Source: Robertmurraya dakarensis (lineage in GTDB: Bacteria > Bacillota > Bacilli > Bacillales > Cytobacillaceae). From it: a stretch of 42,404 nt of DNA. Below, piece after piece: positions 7,818 through 15,730 of the stretch; position 1 is the first letter of the stretch, and each line of letters opens with the position of its first letter. Position numbers and translations under genes: made by a program. The notes beneath the pieces are model-generated. The model searched no databases and had not been told where the DNA came from. It worked only from the letters and a program-made list of their open reading frames with translations. Location: assembly GCF_900156875.1 (NCBI RefSeq), contig NZ_LT707408.1, forward strand, positions 1,630,187 to 1,672,590. Direction: 5' to 3'.

Positions 7818-8699
7818 ATGAGAAAATTAGCGTCACATAGTGAGAGAGGAATTAATCGGAATTCTTTGCCATTTAAACTTTATGAAAAGGCGAAAAAATT
7901 TGGAACTTGGGACCCAAGAGATATTGATTTTTCAAAAGATAAAGCAGATTGGCAGTCGTTAACGGAAATACAAAGAAATGAATTATTGCTGCAAGTTTCT
8001 CAATTTTATGGGGCGGAGGAATCGGTTACGATTGATATTATGCCAATGATTTCGGCTATTTCAAAAGTCGGTTACTTTGAAGAAGAAATGTATTTGACGA
8101 CGTTTGTTTTTGAAGAAGCAAAGCATACGGACTTCTTTAATTTATTTTTACACCATATCGGAGAAAATCGCGATTTAAGTCATCTTCCGGTACCTGCTTG
8201 GAGAAGATTATTCCATGAGGTGCTGCCGGAAACGATGGAAAAACTAAACTATGATCAATCACCGAAGGCATTGATTGACGCTTCTGTCACTTACAATATG
8301 TTTGCAGAAGGGGTATTGGCGGAAACAGGCTATTTCTATTTTTATGAGTGCTTAAAGTCCATCAATAAAATGCCAGGCCTGCTAGAAGGGATTGGCAATA
8401 TTAAAAGGGATGAATCTCGACATATAGGATTTGGAACTTTCCTAATTCAAAGATTGATCAGTGAAGATCCAAGTTTATATGATTATGCTGTTGAAAAAAT
8501 GAACTATTTAATGGGAACGATTCGTGCACAGTTTGCTCAAGAGATGGTGTATCAAGGGTTTGATCCAGCAATTAAAGAGAAATTAGCTAAATTTGCTGCT
8601 ACGCAATACCAAGCACGTATGGAAGTACTGGCAAGAGCAAAGAATAAGAAGTTTGATGAAATTTATAATTTATCTGAAACGGAGATTGGCGTTTATTAA
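7818..8699 (+). CDS. R2-like ligand-binding oxidase (R2lox), copy 3
   Basis: 293 aa, ATG behind AGGAGGA with good spacing. Same eight key residues as copies 1 and 2 (E67, V70, E100, H103, Y159, E164, E199, H202). Begins 54 bases after copy 2 and ends just before a strong terminator, so copies 2 and 3 probably share a transcript. Differences from copy 2 cluster on surface segments (residues 110-140 and 230-255), while the metal-site helices are nearly unchanged. That suggests a young tandem duplicate kept for dosage, heterodimer formation or a slightly different ligand. Copy 3 has T104 where copies 1 and 2 have A104, right beside ligand H103. Confidence 0.9.
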   Translation: MRKLASHSERGINRNSLPFKLYEKAKKFGTWDPRDIDFSKDKADWQSLTEIQRNELLLQVSQFYGAEESVTIDIMPMISAISKVGYFEEEMYLTTFVFEEAKHTDFFNLFLHHIGENRDLSHLPVPAWRRLFHEVLPETMEKLNYDQSPKALIDASVTYNMFAEGVLAETGYFYFYECLKSINKMPGLLEGIGNIKRDESRHIGFGTFLIQRLISEDPSLYDYAVEKMNYLMGTIRAQFAQEMVYQGFDPAIKEKLAKFAATQYQARMEVLARAKNKKFDEIYNLSETEIGVY

Positions 8700-8721
8700 A
8701 GCGGATATTCTATGAGGTATG

Positions 8722-8766
8722 GCTGTCGTAAGGGTAGAGATTCTACTGTTTTGCGGCAGCTTTTTG
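8722..8766 (+). terminator. Rho-independent terminator of the R2lox cluster
   Basis: GCTGTCGTAA pairs with TTGCGGCAGC (two G-U pairs) around an inner GTAGA/TCTAC arm, followed by TTTTT. It ends the co-directional run that started at 396. Confidence 0.8.
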
Positions 8767-8885
8767 GTTTTGAAAAGGGAAGGGTGCGTCTTAGTTTTTA
8801 TTCCGGATATCGAAGAATCTATAGTATTCTATGATTATTATAATGGTATGATAAACAAGGGTATAACAATTAAGAGGTGATAAAT

Positions 8886-9575
8886 TTGCTTTTCCTGACC
8901 CTGTTTTTACTAGCAATCGTTGTAGGTTATCCGATATGGGATTATTTTTATATGAAAAAGATTAATAGTAGCCTGATAAGTAAATGGAGAATTTATGGAG
9001 AAATTATGATTACCCAATGGGTAAGTGTAATTATCTTTTTAACGTATTGGTTCTTCGCTAACCGAACTTTTGGCGACTTATTTTTTCTTGAAAATCCCAT
9101 ACTTTCTTTTCAAACTGAATCTTTATTGGCACTTGGATTGGGAGCAGGTCTTAGTATTGCAATGTTTGCATTGATTATTATTTTCTCAAAAACAATAAGA
9201 CAAAAACTCTCTGAGGCTTTAACTGATGAAAGTATTCAATTTTTGTTACCGTCATCTTTAGGAGAACGTTTGTTTTTTCTATTAATAGCCATTACGGCAG
9301 GGGTTTGCGAGGAAATCATATTTCGTGGAGTGATGTTTTATTATTTAAGTCATCTTCCATTTGAATTACCACTCGTTGCAATTGGCATTATTTCAAGTCT
9401 ATTATTCGGTATTGTTCATCTATATCAAGGGTGGAAAGGGGTACTGCTGACTACCTGCTTAGGAGCTGTTTTGTTTTTCCTATTCGTGGGAACAGGGGAT
9501 TTATGGGTTCCTATTATATTACACTTTATTATTGATGCGAAGTTCGTATTTTTGCCTAATAAAAAAGTGTCATAA
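8886..9575 (+). CDS. CPBP-family intramembrane metalloprotease
   Basis: 229 aa from TTG at 8886; AAGAGGTGAT lies 5 bases upstream, whereas the GTG at 8877 is part of that ribosome site. About seven hydrophobic segments. The CPBP (CAAX protease/Abi) motifs are visible: EEIIFRG near residue 140, HLYQG near 180 and HFIID near 218. Members are glutamic-type membrane proteases, some tied to bacteriocin immunity, most of unknown role. It lies between the R2lox terminator and a convergent SDR gene, so it is probably its own transcript and need not belong to the catabolic cluster. Confidence 0.8.
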   Translation: MLFLTLFLLAIVVGYPIWDYFYMKKINSSLISKWRIYGEIMITQWVSVIIFLTYWFFANRTFGDLFFLENPILSFQTESLLALGLGAGLSIAMFALIIIFSKTIRQKLSEALTDESIQFLLPSSLGERLFFLLIAITAGVCEEIIFRGVMFYYLSHLPFELPLVAIGIISSLLFGIVHLYQGWKGVLLTTCLGAVLFFLFVGTGDLWVPIILHFIIDAKFVFLPNKKVS

Positions 9576-9629
9576 AAGGGTTTAGTGAACGGAAGAGATT
9601 GAAAATCTATGAAAAATAATCTAAAGAAA

Positions 9630-9678
9630 GGATCTTGAATAAATGGTCTCCCATTTTGATTCAAGATCCTCTTTTTTA
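9630..9678. terminator. Bidirectional terminator between convergent genes
   Basis: GGATCTTGAAT (9630-9640) and ATTCAAGATCC (9659-9669) are perfect complements around AAATGG-TCTC-CCATTT, with a T-tract after it on the plus strand and AT-rich sequence on the minus side. It separates the CPBP gene from the minus-strand SDR gene. Confidence 0.8.
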
Positions 9679-9679
9679 A

Positions 9680-10459
9680 TTAATACCAACGGCTTAAATC
9701 AGGGTATCCACTTACTGCCCAAGCACCGTCAACGAGGAGACTGGCTCCTGATACATAGGCAGCGTCATCGCTTGCTAGAAATAAAGCTGGTCCCGTCATA
9801 TCATCCGGCTGTGCAGCTCTTCCAAGCGGGATACGTTCTAAATAAGCATCTTTAATCTCTTTATTTTCCACCAGAGGAGCCGTTAATGGAGATTCGACTA
9901 ATCCAGGCAAAAGGGCGTTTACTCTAATATTTTCACGAGCTAGTTCAAGCGCAGCATTTTTTGTCAACATCTCAACACCAGCTTTTGCGGAAGAATACGC
10001 CGCGCCGGCATACATCGGTACATGTGCGTTTAGTGAAGCGACATTGACAATAGCACCGGCGCCCTGTTTCTTCATCTGTCTAGCCTGATGTTTAATGCAG
10101 AGAAAAACTCCTTTTAAACAAAGGTCAACAGTGAAATTCCAATCCGTTTCGGAGAGCTCTACAATCTGCCCAGGTCTTGAAGCTCCTGCAACATTAAAGG
10201 AATAGTTCAGTCCGCCAAATTGTTCAACTGTTAATTCTACGAGCTTCTCTACTTGATCTTCTTTCGTCACATCGATTTCCAAGCCTAAAAAATTGGAACC
10301 AAGCTCTTTTTGCATGTTCTCTAGACTGTCCTTGTTTAGGTCAGCAGCCACTACTTTGGCTCCTTCTTTAATGAGGCGTTGTACAATAGCGTAGCCAATT
10401 CCTGAGGCCCCACCTGTAACAATGGCTATTTTATTATTAAAGCGACCTGCATTTGTCAT
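9680..10459 (-). CDS. Short-chain dehydrogenase/reductase (SDR)
   Basis: 259 aa, ATG behind GGGAGGAAT. Classical SDR: TGGASGIG cofactor loop near residue 15, D60-V pair, NVAGAS, catalytic Ser in VNVASLNAH, and YSSAK (Y and K catalytic) near residue 155. Interconverts a hydroxyl and a keto group using NAD(P)H. In the P. putida levulinate pathway an SDR (LvaD) interconverts 4-keto- and 4-hydroxyacyl-CoA, and a similar job would fit the kinase and synthetase nearby; this is inference. Opposite strand, own promoter region with a 16-bp palindrome. It ends at the shared terminator. Confidence 0.85.
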   Translation of the reverse strand: MTNAGRFNNKIAIVTGGASGIGYAIVQRLIKEGAKVVAADLNKDSLENMQKELGSNFLGLEIDVTKEDQVEKLVELTVEQFGGLNYSFNVAGASRPGQIVELSETDWNFTVDLCLKGVFLCIKHQARQMKKQGAGAIVNVASLNAHVPMYAGAAYSSAKAGVEMLTKNAALELARENIRVNALLPGLVESPLTAPLVENKEIKDAYLERIPLGRAAQPDDMTGPALFLASDDAAYVSGASLLVDGAWAVSGYPDLSRWY

Positions 10460-10502
10460 AAGTTTGATTCCTCCCGGGTTTATGAATAATATGTATATAC
10501 TA

Positions 10503-10518
10503 TTCTAAATATTTAGAA
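10503..10518. promoter_or_regulatory. 16-bp perfect palindrome in the SDR promoter region
   Basis: TTCTAAATATTTAGAA is a perfect palindrome about 45 bases upstream of the SDR start, inside a very AT-rich stretch that must hold its promoter. Probable repressor or activator site; the protein is not identifiable from the site alone. Confidence 0.4.
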
Positions 10519-10608
10519 AATATATATTCTATCATAGCATAAAAAATATTTTTAATAAAGAAGGGAGAGGCTGTGTATTTTCTATTGGGATTGAAGGATG
10601 AATTGAAG

Positions 10609-10640
10609 TAAAAAGCAGCCGAAAATAGTTTTCAGCTGCT
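10609..10640 (-). terminator. Terminator of the molybdopterin oxidoreductase gene
   Basis: On the minus strand AGCAGC…GAAAA pairs with TTTTC…GCTGCT and is followed by TTTTTAC, just after the stop of the gene starting at 12705. Confidence 0.7.
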
Positions 10641-10665
10641 GGAAAGTTTTCTAGTAAACGAGGGT

Positions 10666-12705
10666 TTATTCTTTTGCTATTTTCTCAACATTTACCCGTC
10701 CAGAAAAGAATGTAGCTCCACCGCCCATATCAGCAATTCGATCCGGTGTGAGGGAATTGACTAAATATTTCTTTTCGGAAACATCAGCCCAAAGGCCTTG
10801 TGTTACGACAACTCCGGAAAGTACATTTTCACCGACTGCTGCTTTCAATTCGCACTGGCCCCGGTTGTTCCAAATTAAGACAGTCTCTCCATCCTCTACA
10901 CCCAGTTTTTCTGCATCTTTTGAATTGATATGCAAACGGGGTTCTTTTTCAAGCGAGAGATGTTTGTCATTATTAGAAAATGTTGAGTTTAAGAAATTAT
11001 GATTTGGCGCTGGTACGAAATGAAACTTAAATTGGTCTTCCTCGACTAATGGTGTATATGTAGGAAGAGGAGGAAGGCCTTTTATTTTCAATTGCTCAGA
11101 ATAAAGCTCAATTTTACCGCTTGGAGTTAACAGCTTTTTCGTCAACGGCGGTGATACATTAGCCTTTACGTACTGTTCTTTTTCTAGTCTTTCATAATCA
11201 ATGCCTTTAAGGTAAGGAGTATGCAGTGCGTCAGAAATCATTTGCCTTTCTGTTTCGTATAGAGCCTCATCTTCATAGCCCATTGCTTTAGAAAGCAGCT
11301 GGAAAACCTCAAAATTTGATTTTGATTCACCATATTTTTCAATAACAGGTTGTTGAAGTTGGACGTAATGATGCCAGTACGATTTATAAAAATCTGTGTT
11401 CTCCAAAGAGCTTGTAGCTGGTAAAACGATATCCGCATACTTTGCTGTTTCCGTCAAAAATAAATCATGAACCACGATAAAAAGGTCATCCCGTGCTAAC
11501 CCTTTTCTCACTTTATTGCTCGATGGAGCTACAACTGCTGGATTTGACCCGTACACAAATAGCGATTTAACAGGCGGATCTGCTTCAAGGAGTGCTTTTC
11601 CAAGTAAGTTCATGTTAATTATACGAGTGTTTTTATTCTTTAATAAATCAGGGCGCTGCAGTTTATTTGCATCGTGAGTCAAATGTTGACCATTGCCTTT
11701 GATCGCTCCGCCGCCTTGCAGCAGCCATTGACCAGTCAGGGCAGGAAGACAGGAAATGCTTCTCACAATCATGCCGCCATTATCATGATGCTGAGGGCCA
11801 TTTCCAATGCGAATAAAGGAAGGAGATGTTTCGCCGTACATCCTTGCAAGCTTATAGATATCTTCTACTGGTATTCCGGTAATGGCTGAAACCGATGCAG
11901 GGTCGAACTGTTTTACATGTTCACGCAATTCCTCGTGTCCAACAGTATACTTCTCAAGAAAATCGTTATCTGTCATATTTTCAGCGAATAAAATTTGCAT
12001 CATGCCAAGTGCTAGAGCAGTGTCGGTTCCAGGCAATATCGGGATAAACCAGTCTGCCATTCGACCTGTTTGATTTTTATGGACATCAATTACGACGATT
12101 TTAGCTCCATTCTTTCTTGCCTTTTGAGCAAGTACCACTTGATGCATATTCGTGCTTACAGCATTAATGCCCCAAAGAATGATCAATTTAGAATGAATGG
12201 TCTCCTCTGGATCTATACCAAAGCTGCCGCCCATTGTATATTGATAACCTTTTGAACCAGCGGATGAACAAATCGTTCGATCAAGTAAGGATGCACCCAT
12301 GCGATGGAAGAAGCGGCGGTCCATTCCTTCTGCATTCAGATAGCCCATATTGCCGTAAAAACTATATGGAAGAATGCTTTCCGGCCCATCTGTTTGGATA
12401 AGACTTTTCCATTTCTTTGCAATAGTTTCTATAGCTTCTTCCCAGCTGATTTGTTCGAATCTACCTTCACCTTTTGGGCCTACTCGTTTTAGGGGATATT
12501 GGAGACGTTCATGATCATAGATACGATGCGTCATGTTTCGTACCTTGTTACAGATATTTCCTTGTGTGACAGGATGGTTAGGATCACCCTCTATTTTTAT
12601 TATTTTTCCATTTTCTTTATGAACAAGCAGGCCGCATTGATCCGGACAATCCAAAGAACAGACCGATGGGAAAATCCCTGTTGGTTGATCGGCAAAAGAA
12701 TTCAC
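10666..12705 (-). CDS. Molybdopterin-dependent oxidoreductase, YoaE-like
   Basis: 679 aa, start ATG behind AAAGGAGGTC. DMSO-reductase superfamily: an N-terminal [4Fe-4S] motif C16, C20, C24 and C52, followed by the molybdopterin-guanine-dinucleotide domains and a C-terminal dinucleotide-binding lobe (about 560-679). No twin-arginine signal, so it is cytoplasmic. Length and N-terminal motif match B. subtilis YoaE, a probable oxidoreductase of unknown substrate. It sits between the SDR and the acyl-CoA synthetase, divergent from the latter. It could add a hydroxyl or oxidise an aldehyde in the pathway, but no electron-transfer partner gene is adjacent, so the role stays open. Confidence 0.85.
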   Translation of the reverse strand: MNSFADQPTGIFPSVCSLDCPDQCGLLVHKENGKIIKIEGDPNHPVTQGNICNKVRNMTHRIYDHERLQYPLKRVGPKGEGRFEQISWEEAIETIAKKWKSLIQTDGPESILPYSFYGNMGYLNAEGMDRRFFHRMGASLLDRTICSSAGSKGYQYTMGGSFGIDPEETIHSKLIILWGINAVSTNMHQVVLAQKARKNGAKIVVIDVHKNQTGRMADWFIPILPGTDTALALGMMQILFAENMTDNDFLEKYTVGHEELREHVKQFDPASVSAITGIPVEDIYKLARMYGETSPSFIRIGNGPQHHDNGGMIVRSISCLPALTGQWLLQGGGAIKGNGQHLTHDANKLQRPDLLKNKNTRIINMNLLGKALLEADPPVKSLFVYGSNPAVVAPSSNKVRKGLARDDLFIVVHDLFLTETAKYADIVLPATSSLENTDFYKSYWHHYVQLQQPVIEKYGESKSNFEVFQLLSKAMGYEDEALYETERQMISDALHTPYLKGIDYERLEKEQYVKANVSPPLTKKLLTPSGKIELYSEQLKIKGLPPLPTYTPLVEEDQFKFHFVPAPNHNFLNSTFSNNDKHLSLEKEPRLHINSKDAEKLGVEDGETVLIWNNRGQCELKAAVGENVLSGVVVTQGLWADVSEKKYLVNSLTPDRIADMGGGATFFSGRVNVEKIAKE

Positions 12706-12834
12706 ATTTTGACCTCCTTTTTAGAATTTAAGTGATTAATAAGATCATAAAGTAATATATGAATGGATTCAAACAATCTAGACAGAAAATTAATAAAATA
12801 GCAGTCCTATATTTTCTTAATATTCAAAAAGTAA

Positions 12835-12864
12835 TTGTGTGTATACATATTAAAGTATTAAAAT
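12835..12864 (+). promoter_or_regulatory. Candidate promoter of the acyl-CoA synthetase operon
   Basis: TTGTGT (12835-12840) and TAAAAT (12859-12864), 18 bases apart. An 8-bp inverted repeat AAATAAAT/ATTTATTT (12861-12868 and 12893-12900) and a 10-bp palindrome TAGACGTCTA lie just downstream and could be operator sequences. Confidence 0.3.
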
Positions 12865-12903
12865 AAATAGAGATAGAGTAAATAGACGTCTAATTTATTT
12901 GAA

Positions 12904-12918
12904 TTGAAAGCGTTGTCA
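12904..12918. promoter_or_regulatory. cre-like site (CcpA)
   Basis: TTGAAAGCGTTGTCA fits WTGNAARCGNWWWCA with one mismatch (G at position 12). It lies 36 bases before the start of the acyl-CoA synthetase and downstream of its candidate promoter, so it should repress the operon when preferred sugars are present. Confidence 0.55.
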
Positions 12919-12953
12919 CTTCAAGGATCTAGTAAATGAAGAGGAGGTTCGTT

Positions 12954-14456
12954 ATGTTAATTGGGGAAATGTTACAAAAACAAGCAGTTGAACATCCTCA
13001 TCGTCCTTTTATTAAAATTGGGGAGGCTACCTACACATTTCGAGAGTTTAATAGATTGGTAAATCAAACGGCTGCCTGGTTATTAAGAGATTATGACATT
13101 AAAAAGGGCGCCCATATAAGCATCATTCTTCCTAATCAGATTGATTTTCTTTTGTTGTTTTTTGCGATTGCGAGGGCAGGGGGAGTGGTTGTCCCGATGA
13201 ATCCGCATTTCAAAGCAGATTTATTATCGTATATGGTTGGGCAAAGTGAAAGTTCTCTTGTGATATGCCATCGAGATGTGGAGATGTTTGAAACATCGGA
13301 ATCTGTAAAGAAAATCGTCATTGATAATGGAGAGATTGTTGACCTTGTAAGACATATTCAAGATGCTGATCTTCTCCCAACCGATGTGAATCAAGATGAT
13401 CTTTTTAGTATTATCTATACTTCTGGAACGACAAGCAGGCCGAAAGGGGTTATGAATACGCAGAGTGCCTATTTAGCGGCGGGAAGAGATATCTCCAGTG
13501 CCTTGAATATTTCAAAGGACGATGTTACCTACTTATTTTTACCTCTGTTTCATGCGAATCCACAGTTTTATGGAATCATGTCTGCATTAATTGCAGGAAA
13601 CACTCTCCTAATTGATGAGAGGTTTTCCGCGAGCGAGTTTTGGAAGAAAGCACAACAACAAGAATTCACTACTTTTACATATGTTGGAACCGTTCTTTCT
13701 ATCCTGTTAAAAACAATGCCGTTTCAAGCTCCCCTTCAACATCAGATTAAAGGGGTTGGCGGTGGGGCACCGAAAGAGACGTGGGAACAGTTAACTGCAA
13801 AATGTGGACTAAAAATACATGAACTATACGGTATGTCGGAAACAGGAGGCTTTGTTACGATCAATTCCGTCAGCAAATACAAAATGGGAAGTGTCGGTAT
13901 AACTAGAGATTGTGTACAAGTAGCCATTTTAAATGAACAAGATGAAGTTTGTGGCGCAAATGTAAAAGGGGAGATCGCTATTCGTCCAAACCAGCCAAAT
14001 GTGATATTCGATGGCTATTATAATGAACCTGGAAAAACAGTCGAAGTATTTTCAAATCTTTGGTTCCATACGGGTGATATAGGCTGGTTTGATCAAGAGG
14101 GTTTCTTCTATTTTGAAGGCAGAAAGAAAGATATTATTCGAAAAAAAGGAGAAAACATTTCGCCGACTTATATAGAGGAAGTTTTTCAAAAATTGGACGT
14201 AGTGAAAGAGGCTGCTGCGGTTGGGATTTCTGATGAAATAGCCGGGGAAGAAATTAAGCTATGCTTGGTTATGGAAGAAAAGGAATTTTCTATAGAGAAA
14301 TTGGTCCAATGGGGAAAAGAACATTTACCTGAGATCATGATGCCAAGGTATTTTGAAAGAATGGATGCTTTTCCAAAAACAGCTACAGAGAAAATTGAAA
14401 AACACAAACTGAAGGTTTTAGAAGATCAGGTGATCGATATCAAGCAATCTAACTAA
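12954..14456 (+). CDS. Acyl-CoA synthetase (AMP-forming, class I adenylating)
   Basis: 500 aa from ATG at 12954, with GAGGAGG 6 bases upstream (the ATG at 12936 precedes that site). ANL superfamily: P-loop YTSGTTSRPKG at 155-165, YGMSETGG, HTGDIGW, the hinge near GRKKDIIRKKGENISP, and the adenylation Lys at about 480 in KTATEKIEK. It makes acyl-AMP then acyl-CoA from a free acid, probably the acid left by the aldehyde dehydrogenase of region A. LvaE plays this role in levulinate catabolism. First gene of a three-gene operon with acyl-CoA dehydrogenase and a DUF6282-like protein. The acid specificity is unknown. Confidence 0.88.
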   Translation: MLIGEMLQKQAVEHPHRPFIKIGEATYTFREFNRLVNQTAAWLLRDYDIKKGAHISIILPNQIDFLLLFFAIARAGGVVVPMNPHFKADLLSYMVGQSESSLVICHRDVEMFETSESVKKIVIDNGEIVDLVRHIQDADLLPTDVNQDDLFSIIYTSGTTSRPKGVMNTQSAYLAAGRDISSALNISKDDVTYLFLPLFHANPQFYGIMSALIAGNTLLIDERFSASEFWKKAQQQEFTTFTYVGTVLSILLKTMPFQAPLQHQIKGVGGGAPKETWEQLTAKCGLKIHELYGMSETGGFVTINSVSKYKMGSVGITRDCVQVAILNEQDEVCGANVKGEIAIRPNQPNVIFDGYYNEPGKTVEVFSNLWFHTGDIGWFDQEGFFYFEGRKKDIIRKKGENISPTYIEEVFQKLDVVKEAAAVGISDEIAGEEIKLCLVMEEKEFSIEKLVQWGKEHLPEIMMPRYFERMDAFPKTATEKIEKHKLKVLEDQVIDIKQSN

Positions 14457-14477
14457 TTACATGAGAGGATGAGTCCA

Positions 14478-15629
14478 TTGTATTTATCGGAGAGTCAGAT
14501 GGAATTTAGAGATGAATTAAGAGAATTTGTTCAAGATTATATTTCCCCGACGGCCGATCAGCGAGACAAGGATGATGTCTATCCCACAGACATCATTAAG
14601 AAGATGGCAGAACGAGGCTATAATTCCTGGACATTGCCTGAAAAATATGGAGGTCAGAATGGTTCAAAACTTGAAGCTTGTCTTATTTTTGAAGAAGTCG
14701 CTAGAGGATGTGCGTCAACGGGGATTTCACTGATTACGATTTTTCAGGCTCAAACCATTCTCCATTTATATGGTACTGATACTTTGAAAGATAAGGTGTT
14801 AAAAGAGTTTAAGAATGGGTTGATTGCGTCCTATGCGTTAACAGAATCAAAACGAGGTTCAGATATTCGCAGTTTGGACACGAAAGCAGTAAAAAAAGGT
14901 GATAAATGGGTAATTAATGGCGCAAAGTCTTTTATTACAAGTGCTTCAGCTGCGGATGTATTTATTATCCTAGCGGAAACGGATGTTGGCGTCACTACGT
15001 TCTTCGTTGAAAAAGATCTCCCAGGCGTTAGAACAGTGGTAGGTGATTATTCACAAACGATAGGTCTTCGAAATGGTCCGCACTACGATGTCTATCTCGA
15101 AAATGTAGAAATTCCCGAATATTGTTTAATTGGAGTGGAGGGGAAAGGAATCAAACAAGCGGTGACAACATTGAATAATAGCCGGACATTGGCCGCAGCG
15201 ATCAGTGTTGGGATTGCACGGGCTGCTTATGAGGATAGTCTTGCTTGGGTCATGAAACGGCAGGCATTTGATCAAGATGTGTTTGATTTTCAAGGGATTC
15301 AGTGGATGTATGCCAATATGCTGACAGATATAAATGCGGCGAGATTGTTGACCCATCAAGCAGCTACCCTTCATGACCAAGGGGATGCGGCGATCTCTGA
15401 ATCAAGTCAGGCTAAGCTGTTTGCTGGTGAAACGGCCACCCGGGTTGCTGGTCAAGCCATTCAGGCATGCGGAGCATATGGAACAACGGTTAATGCACCA
15501 TTTGGCCGTTATTTACGGGATGCAAAAGCCTATGAAATTGCTGGAGGAAGCAATGAAATTCTTAAGAATACGATTGGAAAAGAAATAAGAAAAAATTGGG
15601 CAAAACATACTCCGGCTATAAAGAATTAG
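14478..15629 (+). CDS. Acyl-CoA dehydrogenase (FAD)
   Basis: 383 aa from TTG at 14478, chosen since AGAGG at 14464-14468 is 9 bases upstream. The ATG at 14469 directly abuts that site and would add three residues. Typical ACAD: N-terminal helical domain, the flavin-binding motif YALTESKRGSDI near residue 120, and the C-terminal YEIAGGSNEI, whose Glu is at the catalytic base position. Makes trans-2-enoyl-CoA, or in ACAD10/11- and LvaC-type members takes part in removing a 4-phosphate group. Sits 22 bases after the synthetase. Electron transfer would need ETF, not present in this window. Confidence 0.88.
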   Translation: MYLSESQMEFRDELREFVQDYISPTADQRDKDDVYPTDIIKKMAERGYNSWTLPEKYGGQNGSKLEACLIFEEVARGCASTGISLITIFQAQTILHLYGTDTLKDKVLKEFKNGLIASYALTESKRGSDIRSLDTKAVKKGDKWVINGAKSFITSASAADVFIILAETDVGVTTFFVEKDLPGVRTVVGDYSQTIGLRNGPHYDVYLENVEIPEYCLIGVEGKGIKQAVTTLNNSRTLAAAISVGIARAAYEDSLAWVMKRQAFDQDVFDFQGIQWMYANMLTDINAARLLTHQAATLHDQGDAAISESSQAKLFAGETATRVAGQAIQACGAYGTTVNAPFGRYLRDAKAYEIAGGSNEILKNTIGKEIRKNWAKHTPAIKN

Positions 15630-15705
15630 ATTCTCACATTAAATGGACGGACAGTTGACTTATTTCTCTTCGATAATTCGGTGTTATGGAGAATCTAGCT
15701 GTCCG
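15627..15705 (+). other. Interleaved inverted repeats (possible RNA pseudoknot)
   Basis: TAGATTCTC (15627-15635) pairs with GAGAATCTA (15689-15697), and CGGACAG (15648-15654) pairs with CTGTCCG (15699-15705). The order A-B-A'-B' cannot form a simple nested hairpin and has pseudoknot topology. It fills the gap between the acyl-CoA dehydrogenase stop and the ribosome site of the next gene. Confidence 0.4.
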
Positions 15706-15730
15706 CAATTCTTTCATAAAGGTGGTCCCT

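Noticed and set aside
396-8699. Class Ib/Ia ribonucleotide reductase R2 subunits
   Set aside because: Proteins are about 290 aa with the R2lox Val-Tyr pair and no R1 (nrdE/nrdA) gene nearby; the context is oxidation of carbon compounds.
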